From Medicago truncatula (taxonomy: Eukaryota > Streptophyta > Magnoliopsida > Fabales > Fabaceae), in assembly GCF_003473485.1 (NCBI RefSeq), contig NC_053046.1, forward strand, positions 39,207,832 to 39,271,831: a stretch of 64,000 nucleotides of DNA, in the 5' to 3' direction. The notes under the pieces are model-generated. The model worked only from the letters and a program-made list of their open reading frames with translations. It did no database searches and was not told where the DNA came from. The stretch's first letter is position 1. The number at the start of each line of letters is the position of its first letter. Both the position numbers and the translations under genes were made by a program. Below are positions 22,146 to 32,653 of this stretch, piece by piece.

Positions 22146-22569
22146 AAACTAAAACCTAGTTCAATTGACAATATTGAAACTTTATACAAAAGGATAATGT
22201 TGACCTAGTCCATTTTTGATATAAAGTTATTTCGTTACATTTCTTAACCAAGTTTTTTTAAAGAAAAAAAGTTGGTTAAGAAACTAAAAGAAAGTTACTT
22301 TATATAAATAATGGATGCAAGTATATTACATTGACAAAAATAGATAAAGTTTTCTTTTAATTAATGTCTTTACTATATCATTTTTCGTTAGTGCTCTTTG
22401 AATCCGTAGGTCTTCTCTGTCTTGGACTAGGGCATCATGCACTCACCTTAAAATTTTGTAACGAAAAAAAAAAAAAACCAATATCTTTGCTACAACAGCT
22501 ATTAACAAGACTCGATTCATGATAAAATAATGAATTTTTTAAAACATTAAAATGGGAGAGTTGGACTTT

Positions 22570-22624
22570 AAATGTATAATATATGTAAGGTCTGAGGTTC
22601 GAATTTCGGACATAAAAAAAATAC
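22570..22624 (+). mobile_element. Truncated SINE fragment
   Basis: The sequence ATATGTAAGGTCTGAGGTTC then GAATTTCGGACAT matches the B-box part of the same SINE family. It is followed by an A-rich run. The A-box half is absent. Confidence 0.45.
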
Positions 22625-23088
22625 AAAGAATTATATGATACACTCGTTTTCTAAATCAATAAATTTGTAAATCATTTTTATAAAATAAATAGTTATTTAT
22701 CAACTGTTTATATTTTAGAAAATATCGTTTTACAAAAGCCCTTAAAAAAAATAAGAGTTATTTGTACCACTTACATGCTTTGAGTTATTTGATTGTAACA
22801 ATTGAGTCTTTTAAACATTTTTTCTTACCACATAAGTCTTTTTAAGTTATTTAAGTATACCTTTTGAACACCTCATAACTTACGTTTTCAAAATTTGAAA
22901 TATCGATAAATTGTTACGGTTAAATAAATTAAATAACCTAATTGAAATATGAAAAACTTAAAAATCAACCGGTTACAATTAGCTAACTTAAAGGATTTAA
23001 CTAGTACAAAAATATTTTTAAAAAGACTACCTTATTACAATTAAATAATTTAAAAATCTCTACCATAATTTAATCTAAAATTTAACTA
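22625..23088. other. AT-rich intergenic DNA, no gene seen
   Basis: Nothing beyond low-complexity AT-rich text was recognised. The last nine bases (ATTTAACTA, 23080-23088) are the target duplication of the following foldback element. Confidence 0.5.
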
Positions 23089-24154
23089 GGGTTAATAGTG
23101 TTTTTCACCCCTGTAATATAGGTCATTTTCGGTTTTCGCTCTTATAAAATTTTCGGTTTGATTTCTGTCTTTGTAAATTTTATTTTTTTTCCGAAATACC
23201 CCCCTCCTCCCTCCAACTCAACAAATCAGCCTATGTGGCGCTGACAAGAATTTCTTTTTTTTCACTTGCCACGTGTATAATTCGTTTTTTTTTTTTAAAT
23301 TGTGAAATTTTAATTTCGTTTTTTAATTTTCGTTTTTTAATTTTAATTTTAAAAAACTCAATTTTTGTTTAATTGTTTTATTTTTTAAAATATTTGAAAA
23401 AAAAAAAAAATATTTCGATTTTTTTCCAAAAATTTAAAAATATGATTTTTTAGAATTTTTTAAATTTTAGAAAATGATTTTTTTAAAATTTTAATTTCAA
23501 AAATGATTTTATAAAAATCTAGAATAAAATTTTTCGAAAATAAAATCTGAATTTTTAAAAAAATCTGTATCCAGATTATTAAAAATAAAATATTTTCCAT
23601 AAAAAAAAATATGACTTTTTTTAAAAAATTTCGAATTTGTTTCTTTTAATTTAACTTTTTTTTAATTTTGAAAATTAAACTCCAGAATCTTTAAAAAAAA
23701 TTAATTTCGAAAAAAAACCGAATATTTTTTCTGATTTTTTTAATATTCGAATTTAAAATAAAATCGAAAAATTCAAAAAAAATCTTATCGTTTTTTCTGA
23801 TTTTTTTAATATTTGAATTTTTTCTTTTTCGATTTTTAAATTTTTTGAAAAAAAATCTGAATATATTTTTTATTTTTGAAAATTAATTTTTAAATATTTT
23901 AAAAAATAAAATATGATGTAGATAATTAAAAAAAATTGAGTTTTTTAAAATTAAAATTAAAAAACGAATTATACACGTGACAAGTGAAAAAAAAAATCCA
24001 TGTCAGCGCCACATAGGCTGATTTGCTGAGTTGGAGGGAGGAGGGGGATATTCCGGAAAAAAAAAATTTACAAGACAGAAATCAAACCAAAAATTTAATA
24101 AGGGCGAAAACCAAAAATAACCTATATTACAGAGGTGAAAAACACTATTAAACC
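23089..24154. mobile_element. Mutator-type foldback transposon, 1066 bp
   Basis: The left end GGGTTAATAGTGTTTTTCAC and inverted right end GGTTTAATAGTGTTTTTCAC begin terminal inverted repeats of about 220-270 bp. These include the shared words CTCCTCCCTCCAACTC, AAATCAGCCTATGTGGCGCT and CACGTG. An exact 9-bp duplication, ATTTAACTA, flanks it (23080-23088 and 24155-24163), the target size of Mutator-like elements. The interior (about 23360-23930) is nearly pure A/T with no coding frame. It sits about 300 bp upstream of the start codon of the next gene, inside its likely promoter. Confidence 0.85.
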
Positions 24155-24459
24155 ATTTAACTATTATAATCATAAATATTATCAAAAAAAACTATTATAA
24201 TCATAAATAATAATTAAAAAAAAAAACTCATTTAAATATTAATCTAAAGATTCGTGTAATAGAGTAACCATTAACATAACACCACATTTTTCGTCTCCTA
24301 CATTTCAATCAGATTCACCTCTCACCTTCATTTTCTCCACTACATTTTTCTTCCAATTTCTTGCTAATGTAGCAACCCTTTTGAATCCTCTACCAGAATT
24401 CACAATTGGTCTTTCCCTTAACAGATTCTACCCAAAAAAGTCTGAATTTTTTCTTACCA

Positions 24460-27400
24460 ATGAATAGTTTCACCGCCGAAGATCTGTCCACAATCGGAGG
24501 AATCGCCACCGTATCGATTCTCCATTCATTCATTCCTACACACTGGCTTCCTTTTTCCATCGTGGGTCGTGCTCAGAAATGGACCCTTTCCAGAACCCTC
24601 TTTGTTAGTATGTGATTCTTCTTCTCTTCATTTAGATCCATTTTTCATTTTTTTTCTTGCTTGGTTATTGATTAGTTTTATGATGTATGTTTAATTTCTC
24701 AGTGATTTGAATAAGTTGTGTTAAAATGGTAGTGTTATTTATTATAGGATTTCATTTGTGTATAATGACCGTGTAATTTTGTTTTACACGTGCATTTAAT
24801 CAAAGTTTTAGTTTTAATATAAGATGATTTGTTTGGATGTACGTACGAATAAATAAAGTATTACATTGTCGGTGCACGGTAATTAAACTCATTATTATAC
24901 TGGAAAAATATTGAAGCTTTAGTTTGTGGGTGTTAAATAATTAAGGATGTGAGATTGAAGAGGGTGGAAGAAAAGTAGTTATGTGCATTAGATTTGGGTG
25001 TTGGAACAATTTAATTGAAGTGCTTATCAAATAAGTGTTTATGTATAAGTTATTTATATAACAAAAGATAAAGGGCTAGTTTAAATTGACTTATTTGAGC
25101 TTTTCTACTGGCATAAGCACCTGTGAGACTGTTTGGAAGAAGTTATTAAAACAGCTTATGGCATGTTTGTAAGTTGTTTCCGGCTTATTTTCTTATACTC
25201 TCCAAGATAACTTATGAAAACAGTTTATTCTTTACAACTTACAAGAAAACAATTTTGCTTTATTTTATGTTTTGTTGTAGAAACAACTTATACATAAGTG
25301 CTTAACATGATACACATTTATACTGTAAGCTGCAAATTAAGCTATTTATCCAAACAGGGCTGAAATAAGTTAAATTGTTTTCATATAAGCTATAATTAAG
25401 TTGTTTATAAGTGCTTATGTATAATCTATTTTTATGACAAAAAATTAACTATAAGCTAAGTTGGTTATATTAGTTATCCTGTAGAGCTTGAGGAAATAAG
25501 CTGAATACATGGTCATGTCACTAGATGAACAGAATATACGTATTCATTATTTTGTTCTATTATTCATAAGTCATTTCCATAAGCTCTCGCTCAAACAGTT
25601 TCATAAATAAATGTTTATGACAGAGTAGATAAACTCAAACAAGTTAATCCAAAGATGGCCTTGCTCAGTCTAGATTATCTGAATTGTATTGTTTTTCAGT
25701 TATAAGTCGATGGTTCTTTATGTATTGTTTGTACAACAGTACAACTTAACTTAAAAAACTACTACTACCATTTAAATACTCGCTAATAACAGAACAATTA
25801 ACAGTTTTGACAGTTACTAGCTAAAAATGGTGAGTACATATTTTCTGAATAAGATACAGCTATGGAAGATCATGTCTGTTTGGATTTTTGTGGAAAATCC
25901 TTAACGTATGTTTGAACCTAAAGTATCTGTACAGTTTCTCTAAAATAACGTTTGCAACTAGAGTTGTTATTATTTGCAATATGTTGACGAGTGAAGTGCG
26001 GTGCAAGTATTTGAGCAGTTACATATGAATTGAACTGGCCCACCGTTCATTTTACTAATAGAGCGGCAATTAATTATTTACATCCATGTTTCCTTTGAAC
26101 TGGCCCACAGTTCGTTTTTAACTGTTTGTTTTCTTCATGCAGCTGCATTTGGAGCAATTTTGCATGTAATATCCACTTCACTGCTTGGTATAACAGCAAT
26201 TACCATGGCTAACACCATTGCTGGTGAAGAAACAGTGCATAAGCTTGCTTCACTTTTGCTCGTATTTCTCGGTGGTATGTATATTATATTGTTTCTTATG
26301 GGAAAAGGTGGCCATAGTCATTCGCACAACCAACCCATGGAGAAAATGGCTGTAGCCGGGCTTATTCTTGTTCCTGCATTGTCTCCTTGTGCTACAACAC
26401 TTCCAGTATTTCTTGCTGTTGGAAATTCATCTTCCATGATGGTGCTCGCCATCATTGTGCTGCTACTCAGGTATTAAGTTTATTTTTACTGCTGCTTTTT
26501 GGTGCTTCTTTTTCAAAGGTGCAAACTTGCTTCTGCTTTCGTGTGCAAATGCAGTGGTTTCCTGTCTTGGTTATCAAGATTATATTTTGGAACACTGCGT
26601 CAGTAGTTATCAAGAATGGACATTCTGAATTGTTGGTTATCATTATCAGCAATGAATTAAAAAAATGCCCTTTAGAAATGTCTCACGTCAGGATCATGAA
26701 ATGTGTCTTGACCATCAGGACATGAATATGCAATTCAAACTTAAACTGACTAGTCGAATCAAATGACATTGTACAAGTAATTCACATTAAACAGGATAAT
26801 ATTTCTAAAGTCCTCTCAGGAAATTTATTAAGTAATAATTTCATGGTCGCCACTTACATGATGTTTGATTTAATTCAACTAGTTGAATAAGCAGATTGAA
26901 CCTAGTTTTGAACAAATATTAATTACATTCGAGCTAGATACCTCTTGCTATTTTTGCATAATTCTAGTTAGTTGATTAGAACATTTATCTCGAGAATCCT
27001 GATTTCTGTCTTGCATTTGAATTTTAAATGCTGTTTTGTATAGATGCTTAATTTTGAAGCCTGAAATTCCTTCTTATGCTCTGTTGATGCTAGTTTGGTT
27101 TTAGAGGCCTGTTTTGATCGACTTATTTGAGGTTATTTGTTGGCATAAACACTTGTGAAACTGTTTGGGAGAACTTATGGAACCAGCTAATGACATGCCA
27201 ATGAGCTGTTTTCAATTTATTTCTATATGTTCTCCAAGATAGGTTAAGAAAACAGTTCATAGTTTATATAAAAACAGTTTGACTTTTTTTTATCGTTTCA
27301 TATAAGAATAATTTAAACACAAGCATTTATATGATAAGCGGTTATTTATCCAAACAGGCCCTAGATGCCAAATTAGTTTGTGGAAGTTTTTGTTTGGGGA

Positions 27401-27642
27401 TTTTCTACTGTTTACTAATCTTTAACACATTGCATTGCATCTACAGCACAATTTCCGTGATGACTTCACTAGTAGCATTGTCATTTTATGGGGCCAGTCA
27501 GCTGAAGTTTCATTGGGTGGAGCGGTACGACAAACTTCTTGTTGGTTCAGTACTGTGTTTAGTAGGAGTGTTAACCCTAATGTTTCATGATCATGATCAT
27601 AATCATGGAGAAGTAGCTTCTGTTGGAGAGCACTTGCATTGA
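24460..27642 (+). CDS. Polytopic membrane protein with His-rich motifs (NicO/UreH-like, tentative)
   Basis: Exons 24460-24607, 26143-26470 and 27447-27642 join in frame (phases 1 and 2) to 223 residues. The protein is almost entirely hydrophobic segments, about six. Residues 12-32 carry TIGGIATVSILHSFIPTHWL, a Gly-rich helix followed by His-x-x-x-Pro-Thr-His. The middle has a His cluster (GKGGHSHSHN) and LVPALSPCATTLPVFLAVG, and the end is FHDHDHNHG. His-rich loops and the HSFIPTHW-type helix recall bacterial nickel/cobalt exporter and UreH/TauE-like membrane proteins, so a metal-related transport role is possible. This is inference, and I do not recognise a named plant gene. The ATG at 24460 (ACCAATGA) is the first in frame after non-ATG codons. 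Intron 1 (1.5 kb) and intron 2 (about 1 kb) are loaded with MITEs of one family. A Mutator foldback ends 305 bp upstream. Confidence 0.8.
25072..25361 (+). mobile_element. Intronic MITE, copy 2 of the 'CTTATGACATG' family
   Basis: It lies in intron 1 of the membrane-protein gene. It starts GGGCTAGTTTAAATTGACTT, continues GAGCTTTTCTACTGGCATAA, and ends TTATCCAAACAGGGCT. The termini are an imperfect inverted pair, AGGGC-TGTTT-type and AAACA-GGGCT. Confidence 0.6.
25372..25668 (-). mobile_element. Intronic MITE, partial inverted copy of the same family
   Basis: The complement of 25580-25668 reads GGCCATCTTTGGATTAACTT, then GTTTGAGTTTATCTACTCTG and AAACTGTTTGAGCGAGAGC, matching the left half of the family in opposite orientation. 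The other half is degraded. Confidence 0.45.
27106..27361 (+). mobile_element. Intronic MITE, copy 3 of the 'CTTATGACATG' family
   Basis: It lies in intron 2 of the membrane-protein gene, ending about 85 bp before exon 3. It starts GGCCTGTTTTGATCGACTTA and ends TTATTTATCCAAACAGGCC, a clear terminal inverted repeat. The interior has AAACTGTTTGGGAGAACTTA and TTCTCCAAGATAGG as in the other copies. Confidence 0.7.
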
Positions 27643-27842
27643 AAGATTATAACCTTGTGAGAGTATATAATATCTTGTAATTTGACACTTTTGAGGATTG
27701 TCACGGTATTGTTTCTATTTTATATGAAACAAGATGTTATCTACAGAAATGATCATCTTGGTGTAGTTAAAGTTGGAGTGAACTTAGTTTACCATGTGAA
27801 GATAATGATGTTGTTTATTTTTTTTTCCTTGTGTTTTATCTC

Positions 27843-28017
27843 TGAGAAATGATATTTAAACAACCATTTTACGACAACTTTCTCTCTCATGCTCACGTTG
27901 TATTTTTACATTCTCTCTCTTATGCTTTGGTTTTTGTGTCATCAATACCTATATTTATTTGTATATTATGGTAGTCCCACATGTTGTTAAAAAATAATTG
28001 TTCAAATAACATTGCTA
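27843..28017. mobile_element. MITE, second copy of the family at 2004-2189
   Basis: The ends are GAGAAATGATATTTAAACAA and, inverted, TAGCAATGTTATTTGAACAA. The interior TTTCTCTCTCATGCTCAC is the same as in the first copy (TTTTCTCTCTCATACTCAC). It lies about 200 bp 3' of the membrane-protein stop codon. Confidence 0.6.
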
Positions 28018-28348
28018 TTTATCTTTTATTTCAGGAGTTAGTTGAGTGAATAACTAAAATATGTGATAGGTTGAATATATGGATAGAGCATATGGAATAA
28101 TACGTGTATAACTAATTAAAAATCGTGGAAAAGTTTTTGGATTTGCATGCAATGAAACTGTTAAAAATTTACTCTACCTTAAATAATATTCCATGGATCG
28201 CAATGAAACTGCTAAAAATTTCTCTATTTGGGTTTCTCTTCTACAACCTATAAGTTGCGAATTGTTTGTGTTAAGTGGTACCCATAATCAACTAATCAAG
28301 CACAAAATGCTATTGTCAACATACCGGTCTTATACGGACAAAGTTTAT

Positions 28349-28699
28349 TTAGACCATCTACATTGGTGAGGTTTTCACCATGTAAGACTTGGTACCTCCA
28401 TTGTGAAAAAAAAAATTCGGAAGTCTCTTGAGATCCAAGATCTTATTAAAAACCTCCATTCTTAAGTGGGCTCCACATCACTTTTTAATAAAATAATCAT
28501 TGTTATGTTGCTTTTATTAAAATGTAAATGATAAAGAGTTATTGGTGGAACCCATTTAAACTTTTTGTTAGAGATTCTCTATTGGAGTGATTGAGTACCT
28601 ATTAGATATTATTATTAAAAAATTATAAAAAAATGATATGTCTATGTGAGATCCGTTTAAGACCTCAAGATTGAGTGTCTTCATTATGAATGCTCTTAG
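28349..28699. mobile_element. Possible MITE, about 350 bp
   Basis: The left end TTTAGACCATCTACATTGGT and inverted right end CTAAGAGCATTCATAATGAA are related, and smaller inverted words (CCTCCATTGTGA, TTCATTATGAATG) lie inside. The match is weak and no target duplication was found. Confidence 0.35.
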
Positions 28700-29019
28700 T
28701 CATTGAATGCTCTGATTTATTGGGGCCACCCATGCCAGGGGCAAAGGCTTAAATGGAGAAGTGAAGAATTTAAAAATTATTGTGAAGAAAAACATGGGGA
28801 AGGTATAATAACTAAACATAATACCACTACTATGTATGATTAATATATAAAATTTGGAGGAGAAAGTCTACAAAACTAGGATCCAAATCCTCTAAGTTAA
28901 CCATCCTTATCAGGTATACATTTCGCAGGAAAGGCCATAAATAAATTCAAATCTACCAATTTCATTAAACACCATGTTCAAAAATACTAACAAATCTTTC
29001 ATTCAACCCTTTGCATCCT
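28700..29019. other. Intergenic DNA, 3' flank of the next minus-strand gene
   Basis: No coding or RNA feature was recognised. It probably holds the 3' UTR of the gene at 29020-30691. Confidence 0.4.
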
Positions 29020-30691
29020 TTAGTGATGGTGTTGATCACCTCCATCCATAGCAACCAAAAAGAATATGACAACAAATAGTATGATCAACATCTCTACCTT
29101 CAAACACAAAAAATAAGAAAATTAATATCAAATATAAAGAGTATTTTAAACAATGTAGTTGTAATAGAATCTCTTTTCTTAATAATTGAAAGGTTCAACT
29201 TTATGATACTCCACTCCAAATCAACACAAGCAGAATGAGTATGAGTACCCTTAAATTAACATTTATGATGGTAAAATCTTTTTCAACATCTAAAAATAGA
29301 AACACAAGTGGAATAAGCAGGAAGTGATATAAAAATTGAAGGAATGATGCGTGTTCAGTCATTCCAATAGAACTGAATCATTCTGAGCTAACATGGCTTA
29401 AATCACACCAAATAAAAAACTTACACATTGAAGGGATCTTTGTTTCTTTGTTTGTTTAGTTTGGTGTGTGTTTAAGGTGGTGTGGAAATAATCCAAATTT
29501 ATTAGGCATCATCTTAACACATTGAAGATTAAAGTCATATTCTTAGAAATCAAATATTGTATTTTCAAAATATATAGCGTCAATTGAGTTCAAAAACATA
29601 AAACTACTTCTCAATTCTCAAAGCTTCTTTTTCTGCAATGACCTGATGGGTTATTCAATTTTTTGGTTTATCACTTTAAGTTGGTGCCTATTCCTTAAGT
29701 CAGCAGCATATATGCATTATCTTTAACTTCCAGCAAATTGGCCTGCTAGTTTTGTAATATTAAACTGCTCATAAAGATAACTTCCGAAAAGAAATATGGC
29801 ATAATAGGTTACCTCTGGAGACCCAGCATTAATAGTCAGTCCATTTGGAACAGTTGAACTTGAGGAACGAAAGCTCTGAATCTCAAGCTCATCGATTCCA
29901 ATCAATGTCACTCTCCAGACCAGAATCGTCACCCTGCAATAACGGTTACATGATTATCACAGAAATATATAAAACAACTACGAAAAGCAAGTGAGAAAAA
30001 TGTGATTTTGAAATTGGTAAGTAAAACATACCATTTTTTATCTCTCAACTTTGCAAAGTAGAGATCTTTGGGCTGCTCAAGCAGATAATCAAAAAGATTA
30101 ACATCAGATATTATGTGGTGAGATTGTTATGGAGGAAGAAAGAGAAGCTCAAGATACAGAATCATATCAGTGGAAACTTTCTTACCGAAATTACACATGA
30201 TGTTACTTTGAGACGGTGGCTTGCATGGTTTGATGGTGAATATGCTCCCATCAACAAACACTCATAATCAAGGAAATTACGGTGGATCAAATAAAAAACA
30301 AACGAACAAAAATCAATGAAGTGAAGCTGCATCGACCTGAATAATAAAAAAAAGATGTTAAGATTTAAATTTAAAAATAAAAATTGAAACTTTTGTTGAG
30401 TTGAAGAATAAACATGGAAAAACAAGAATAAAAAACTAACCTTTGAAGGAAAGGACACCATGACGGCAGTAATGTTCCGGTGTGAAGCTCCGGTGACGGT
30501 GGTGTTGTCCTGTTACGGTGTTGGAACAAACAGAGAAGAAAATACATGAATTTCAGTACAGTACAGCACATGCATGAAGTATCACGACAAGAGTAAGGGA
30601 AAAAAGAGAGGAAATCTTACCACGGTGGAGGAGGGTGATTTCCGGCGCGGTGGTCGCCGGGAAATAAAGTGGATGATTTTGAAGCGAGCAT
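29020..30691 (-). CDS. Unrecognised protein with C-terminal membrane segment
   Basis: Six exons on the minus strand join in frame at GT-AG sites to 176 residues: 30621-30691, 30441-30509, 30186-30336, 30032-30072, 29813-29933, 29020-29097. I do not recognise the family. The N-terminal 45 residues are Pro-rich (NHPPPPWTTPPSPE). Exons 4 and 5 give an amphipathic segment (PKDLYFAKLRDKKWVTILVW and RVTLIGIDELEIQSF). The last exon is a single hydrophobic helix (VEMLIILFVVIFFLVAM) followed by DGGDQHHH and the stop, which looks like a tail anchor. Frame continuity over five introns and a TATA-like box with a CT-rich leader upstream support a real gene. The first three exons are less certain than the last three. 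Exon 3 (SMQLHFIDFCSFVFYLIHRN...) is unusual in composition and may be used differently. Function cannot be stated. Confidence 0.55.
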
Positions 30692-30914
30692 TAAGGTGTG
30701 AAAAATGAAGTTAGAAGATATGAGAAAGAAAGAGGTTAGGTGAATGTTGTAGTCTTGTAGAGGAGGAATCTAATGATGATGGTTTTATGGGAAATGGAGG
30801 CAGTAATCACAGTCACAGGATGATGGAAGTGACAAGTGAAGAAGAGAGACAAGTGTGTTAAAAAATAATGACAAGTTGCAGGCGGTGGGTGTGGAATTGT
30901 GTTGAGATGAGTCG

Positions 30915-30922
30915 TATTTAAA
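30915..30922 (-). promoter_or_regulatory. Probable TATA box of the minus-strand gene
   Basis: The minus strand reads GGCTTTAAATACGACTC here, about 225 bp upstream of the proposed ATG at 30691. It is followed by a C- and T-rich leader (CACTTGTCTCTCTTCTTCAC), as expected for a plant 5' UTR. Confidence 0.45.
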
Positions 30923-31257
30923 GCCAAGTTTTATGGATTTGGATCATCTCCTTCCTCTCGTAGGTCGTTGAAAGAGAAGATCAAGAGAAAGATAGAAACA
31001 AATTATGGAATGAGGGAGAAGGAGGGAACGAGGGAAAATAGAGGATCAAATTTATATCGAATAAACGATTAAATTTGTGCATGTTTTTATACTAAATTCT
31101 TAAATTGGTGTTCGACGATATTAATAATTCAAAGTGATCTCTTTTCTAAAAATAAATAAATAAAAAATTTAAAATTGTCTCTGCCTTTGTCAAAAGTTTC
31201 TTTGATTAATCCCCAACTCTATTAGTTGTTTTGTATTTTAAATCATTAACATACCAA

Positions 31258-31330
31258 ATGGTCGAACCCCGAACCCTGCATATAACAATGCATGTCCTTG
31301 CCAACTGAACTATGTTCACTAGAACAAGTT
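31258..31330 (-). mobile_element. SINE 5' part, minus strand
   Basis: The complement reads CATAGTTCAGTTGGCAAGG (A box), TGCATTGTTATATGCAGGG and GGGGTTCGACC (B box), then breaks off. It is head-to-head with the copy at 31399-31525, with about 70 bp between them. Confidence 0.65.
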
Positions 31331-31398
31331 TTAAAGTTTAATGAAACAAACTCAATTTTTAAAATTTCAATGTAATAAATGAAAAATTTCGGTCCCCA

Positions 31399-31525
31399 TG
31401 AGCATAGCTCAGTTGGCAGGGACATGCATTGTTATATGCAGGGGTCGAGGTTCGAACTCGGACATCCCACTTATTCATCTTGAAAAAGGTGAATTATAGT
31501 CACTAGGCTACCTCACAACAAAAAA
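31399..31525 (+). mobile_element. tRNA-derived SINE, plus strand
   Basis: It reads GCATAGCTCAGTTGGCAGGG, TGCATTGTTATATGCAGGGG, then GGTTCGAACTCGGACA and a tail unit CACTAGGCTACCTCACA followed by A-rich sequence. The A and B boxes of an RNA polymerase III promoter are intact. Confidence 0.75.
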
Positions 31526-31754
31526 TGCAAAATTTCTAAGATAAAATTTTCTCATTAGACTTATTATCAAATGCATTATAAACATTTGTTAACATTTCCA
31601 TTATTTTTTCTTTTTGGTGTTAACTCATTGGTTTATAGGGGAAGGGAAAACGAGTTCAGATAATCGAATTGGGTTCTCTTGAACAATTTGTTGTTTAAGC
31701 TATTCGAACTCAATTTCTTAATTCACATAGATTAAATTTAAAGAGAGTTGTATC

Positions 31755-32567
31755 CATAGTTTTAAAACTCGGCTCGGTCATCGATTCGGCGGAGGTACTG
31801 GGTCAATGGGTCAATGGTCGAACCACTGAGTCATTGGTCGAACCGCATGACTGAATCGGAACCACTCGGATGACTCAGTCAGATAACTCGATCCTTAGAT
31901 TAAATTTATATAGTTATTTAACCAGATTAACTCGGATTGAATCGGTGACTCGGTCACTTTATAAACTAAAATAATTAATGAGTGTTGTAATTTAAAAAAA
32001 GTTTACATTTAAGGACAAAAATAAAATCAAATGGGTGTTTAAATATATGGACGAAGAGAGTGATACATATTCAAATAAATATAGTAAAATAAAAAAATTC
32101 TTTCTAAAAAAATATTGTAAAAAAAATGTTTATTAAAATATTTGAGATGTCGGACAATAATATTTAAATGATAAGAATGTGTTTGGTTACTTAAAAAAAA
32201 TAGAGTGTACTTCGTTCCCCTAAAAAAAACTGTTCAGTTATTATATATAAATAATAAGAAGTAATTTTAAAACAAAAGAGGTTCATGTTGTAGTGGATAA
32301 GTGATTGCCTTGCAAGCTGAGGGATGTGGGTTCAACACCCAACGCTGCCATTTTTTGGCTTAATTAATTCAATTAATTTCTGCTTTACTTCAAACCGGTC
32401 CAGTTTGTCAAACCCGCCGGTTCACCGGTTTTTCCTGAGTTTGACCGAGTCACGCTGGTTCAGTCCGGTTTGATTACATGACCGATCCGTTTATCAACTC
32501 GAACCGGTCACCCCACCGGTTCCTAGTCGGACCGGTTCAACCGGCCGGTCCGGTTTTCAAAACTATG
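31755..32567. mobile_element. hAT-like non-autonomous element, 813 bp
   Basis: The left end is CATAGTTTTAAAACTCGG and the inverted right end CATAGTTTTGAAAACCGG. Subterminal arms are rich in CGGTC and GAACCGG motifs in opposite orientations. An exact 8-bp duplication, GTTGTATC, flanks it (31747-31754 and 32568-32575). No transposase frame is present. The interior contains a tRNA-like segment, described separately. Confidence 0.85.
32288..32349 (+). repeat. tRNA-like segment inside the 813-bp element
   Basis: TTGTAGTGGATAAGTGATTG resembles an A box (TRGYNNARNNG). After CCTTGCAAGC comes GTGGGTTCAACACCCAACGC, a B-box match (GGTTCRANNCC). The spacing of about 35 bp is tRNA-like. There is no complete cloverleaf with a paired acceptor stem, so this is not called as a tRNA gene. 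Confidence 0.5.
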
Positions 32568-32623
32568 GTTGTATCCCCTCTTTTGTTCACATTATTTTAT
32601 CCTCTTAATTTTTTATATTCTAA

Positions 32624-32653
32624 CTAGTTACAAACCCGTGCTTCGCACGGGTT
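32624..32653 (-). mobile_element. Helitron 3' terminus
   Basis: On the minus strand the sequence is a 9-bp-stem hairpin, AACCCGTGC / GCACGGGTT with a GAA loop (32633-32653). It is followed by TGTAA and CTAG ending at 32624, then T. A GC-rich hairpin about 10 bases before CTRR and insertion before T is the Helitron 3' signature. The element should extend rightward; the 5' TC terminus was not located, so its length is unknown. Confidence 0.7.

Noticed and set aside
32288-32349. tRNA gene within the 813-bp element
   Set aside because: The A and B boxes are good but the 5' and 3' ends do not pair into an acceptor stem; kept only as tRNA-like.
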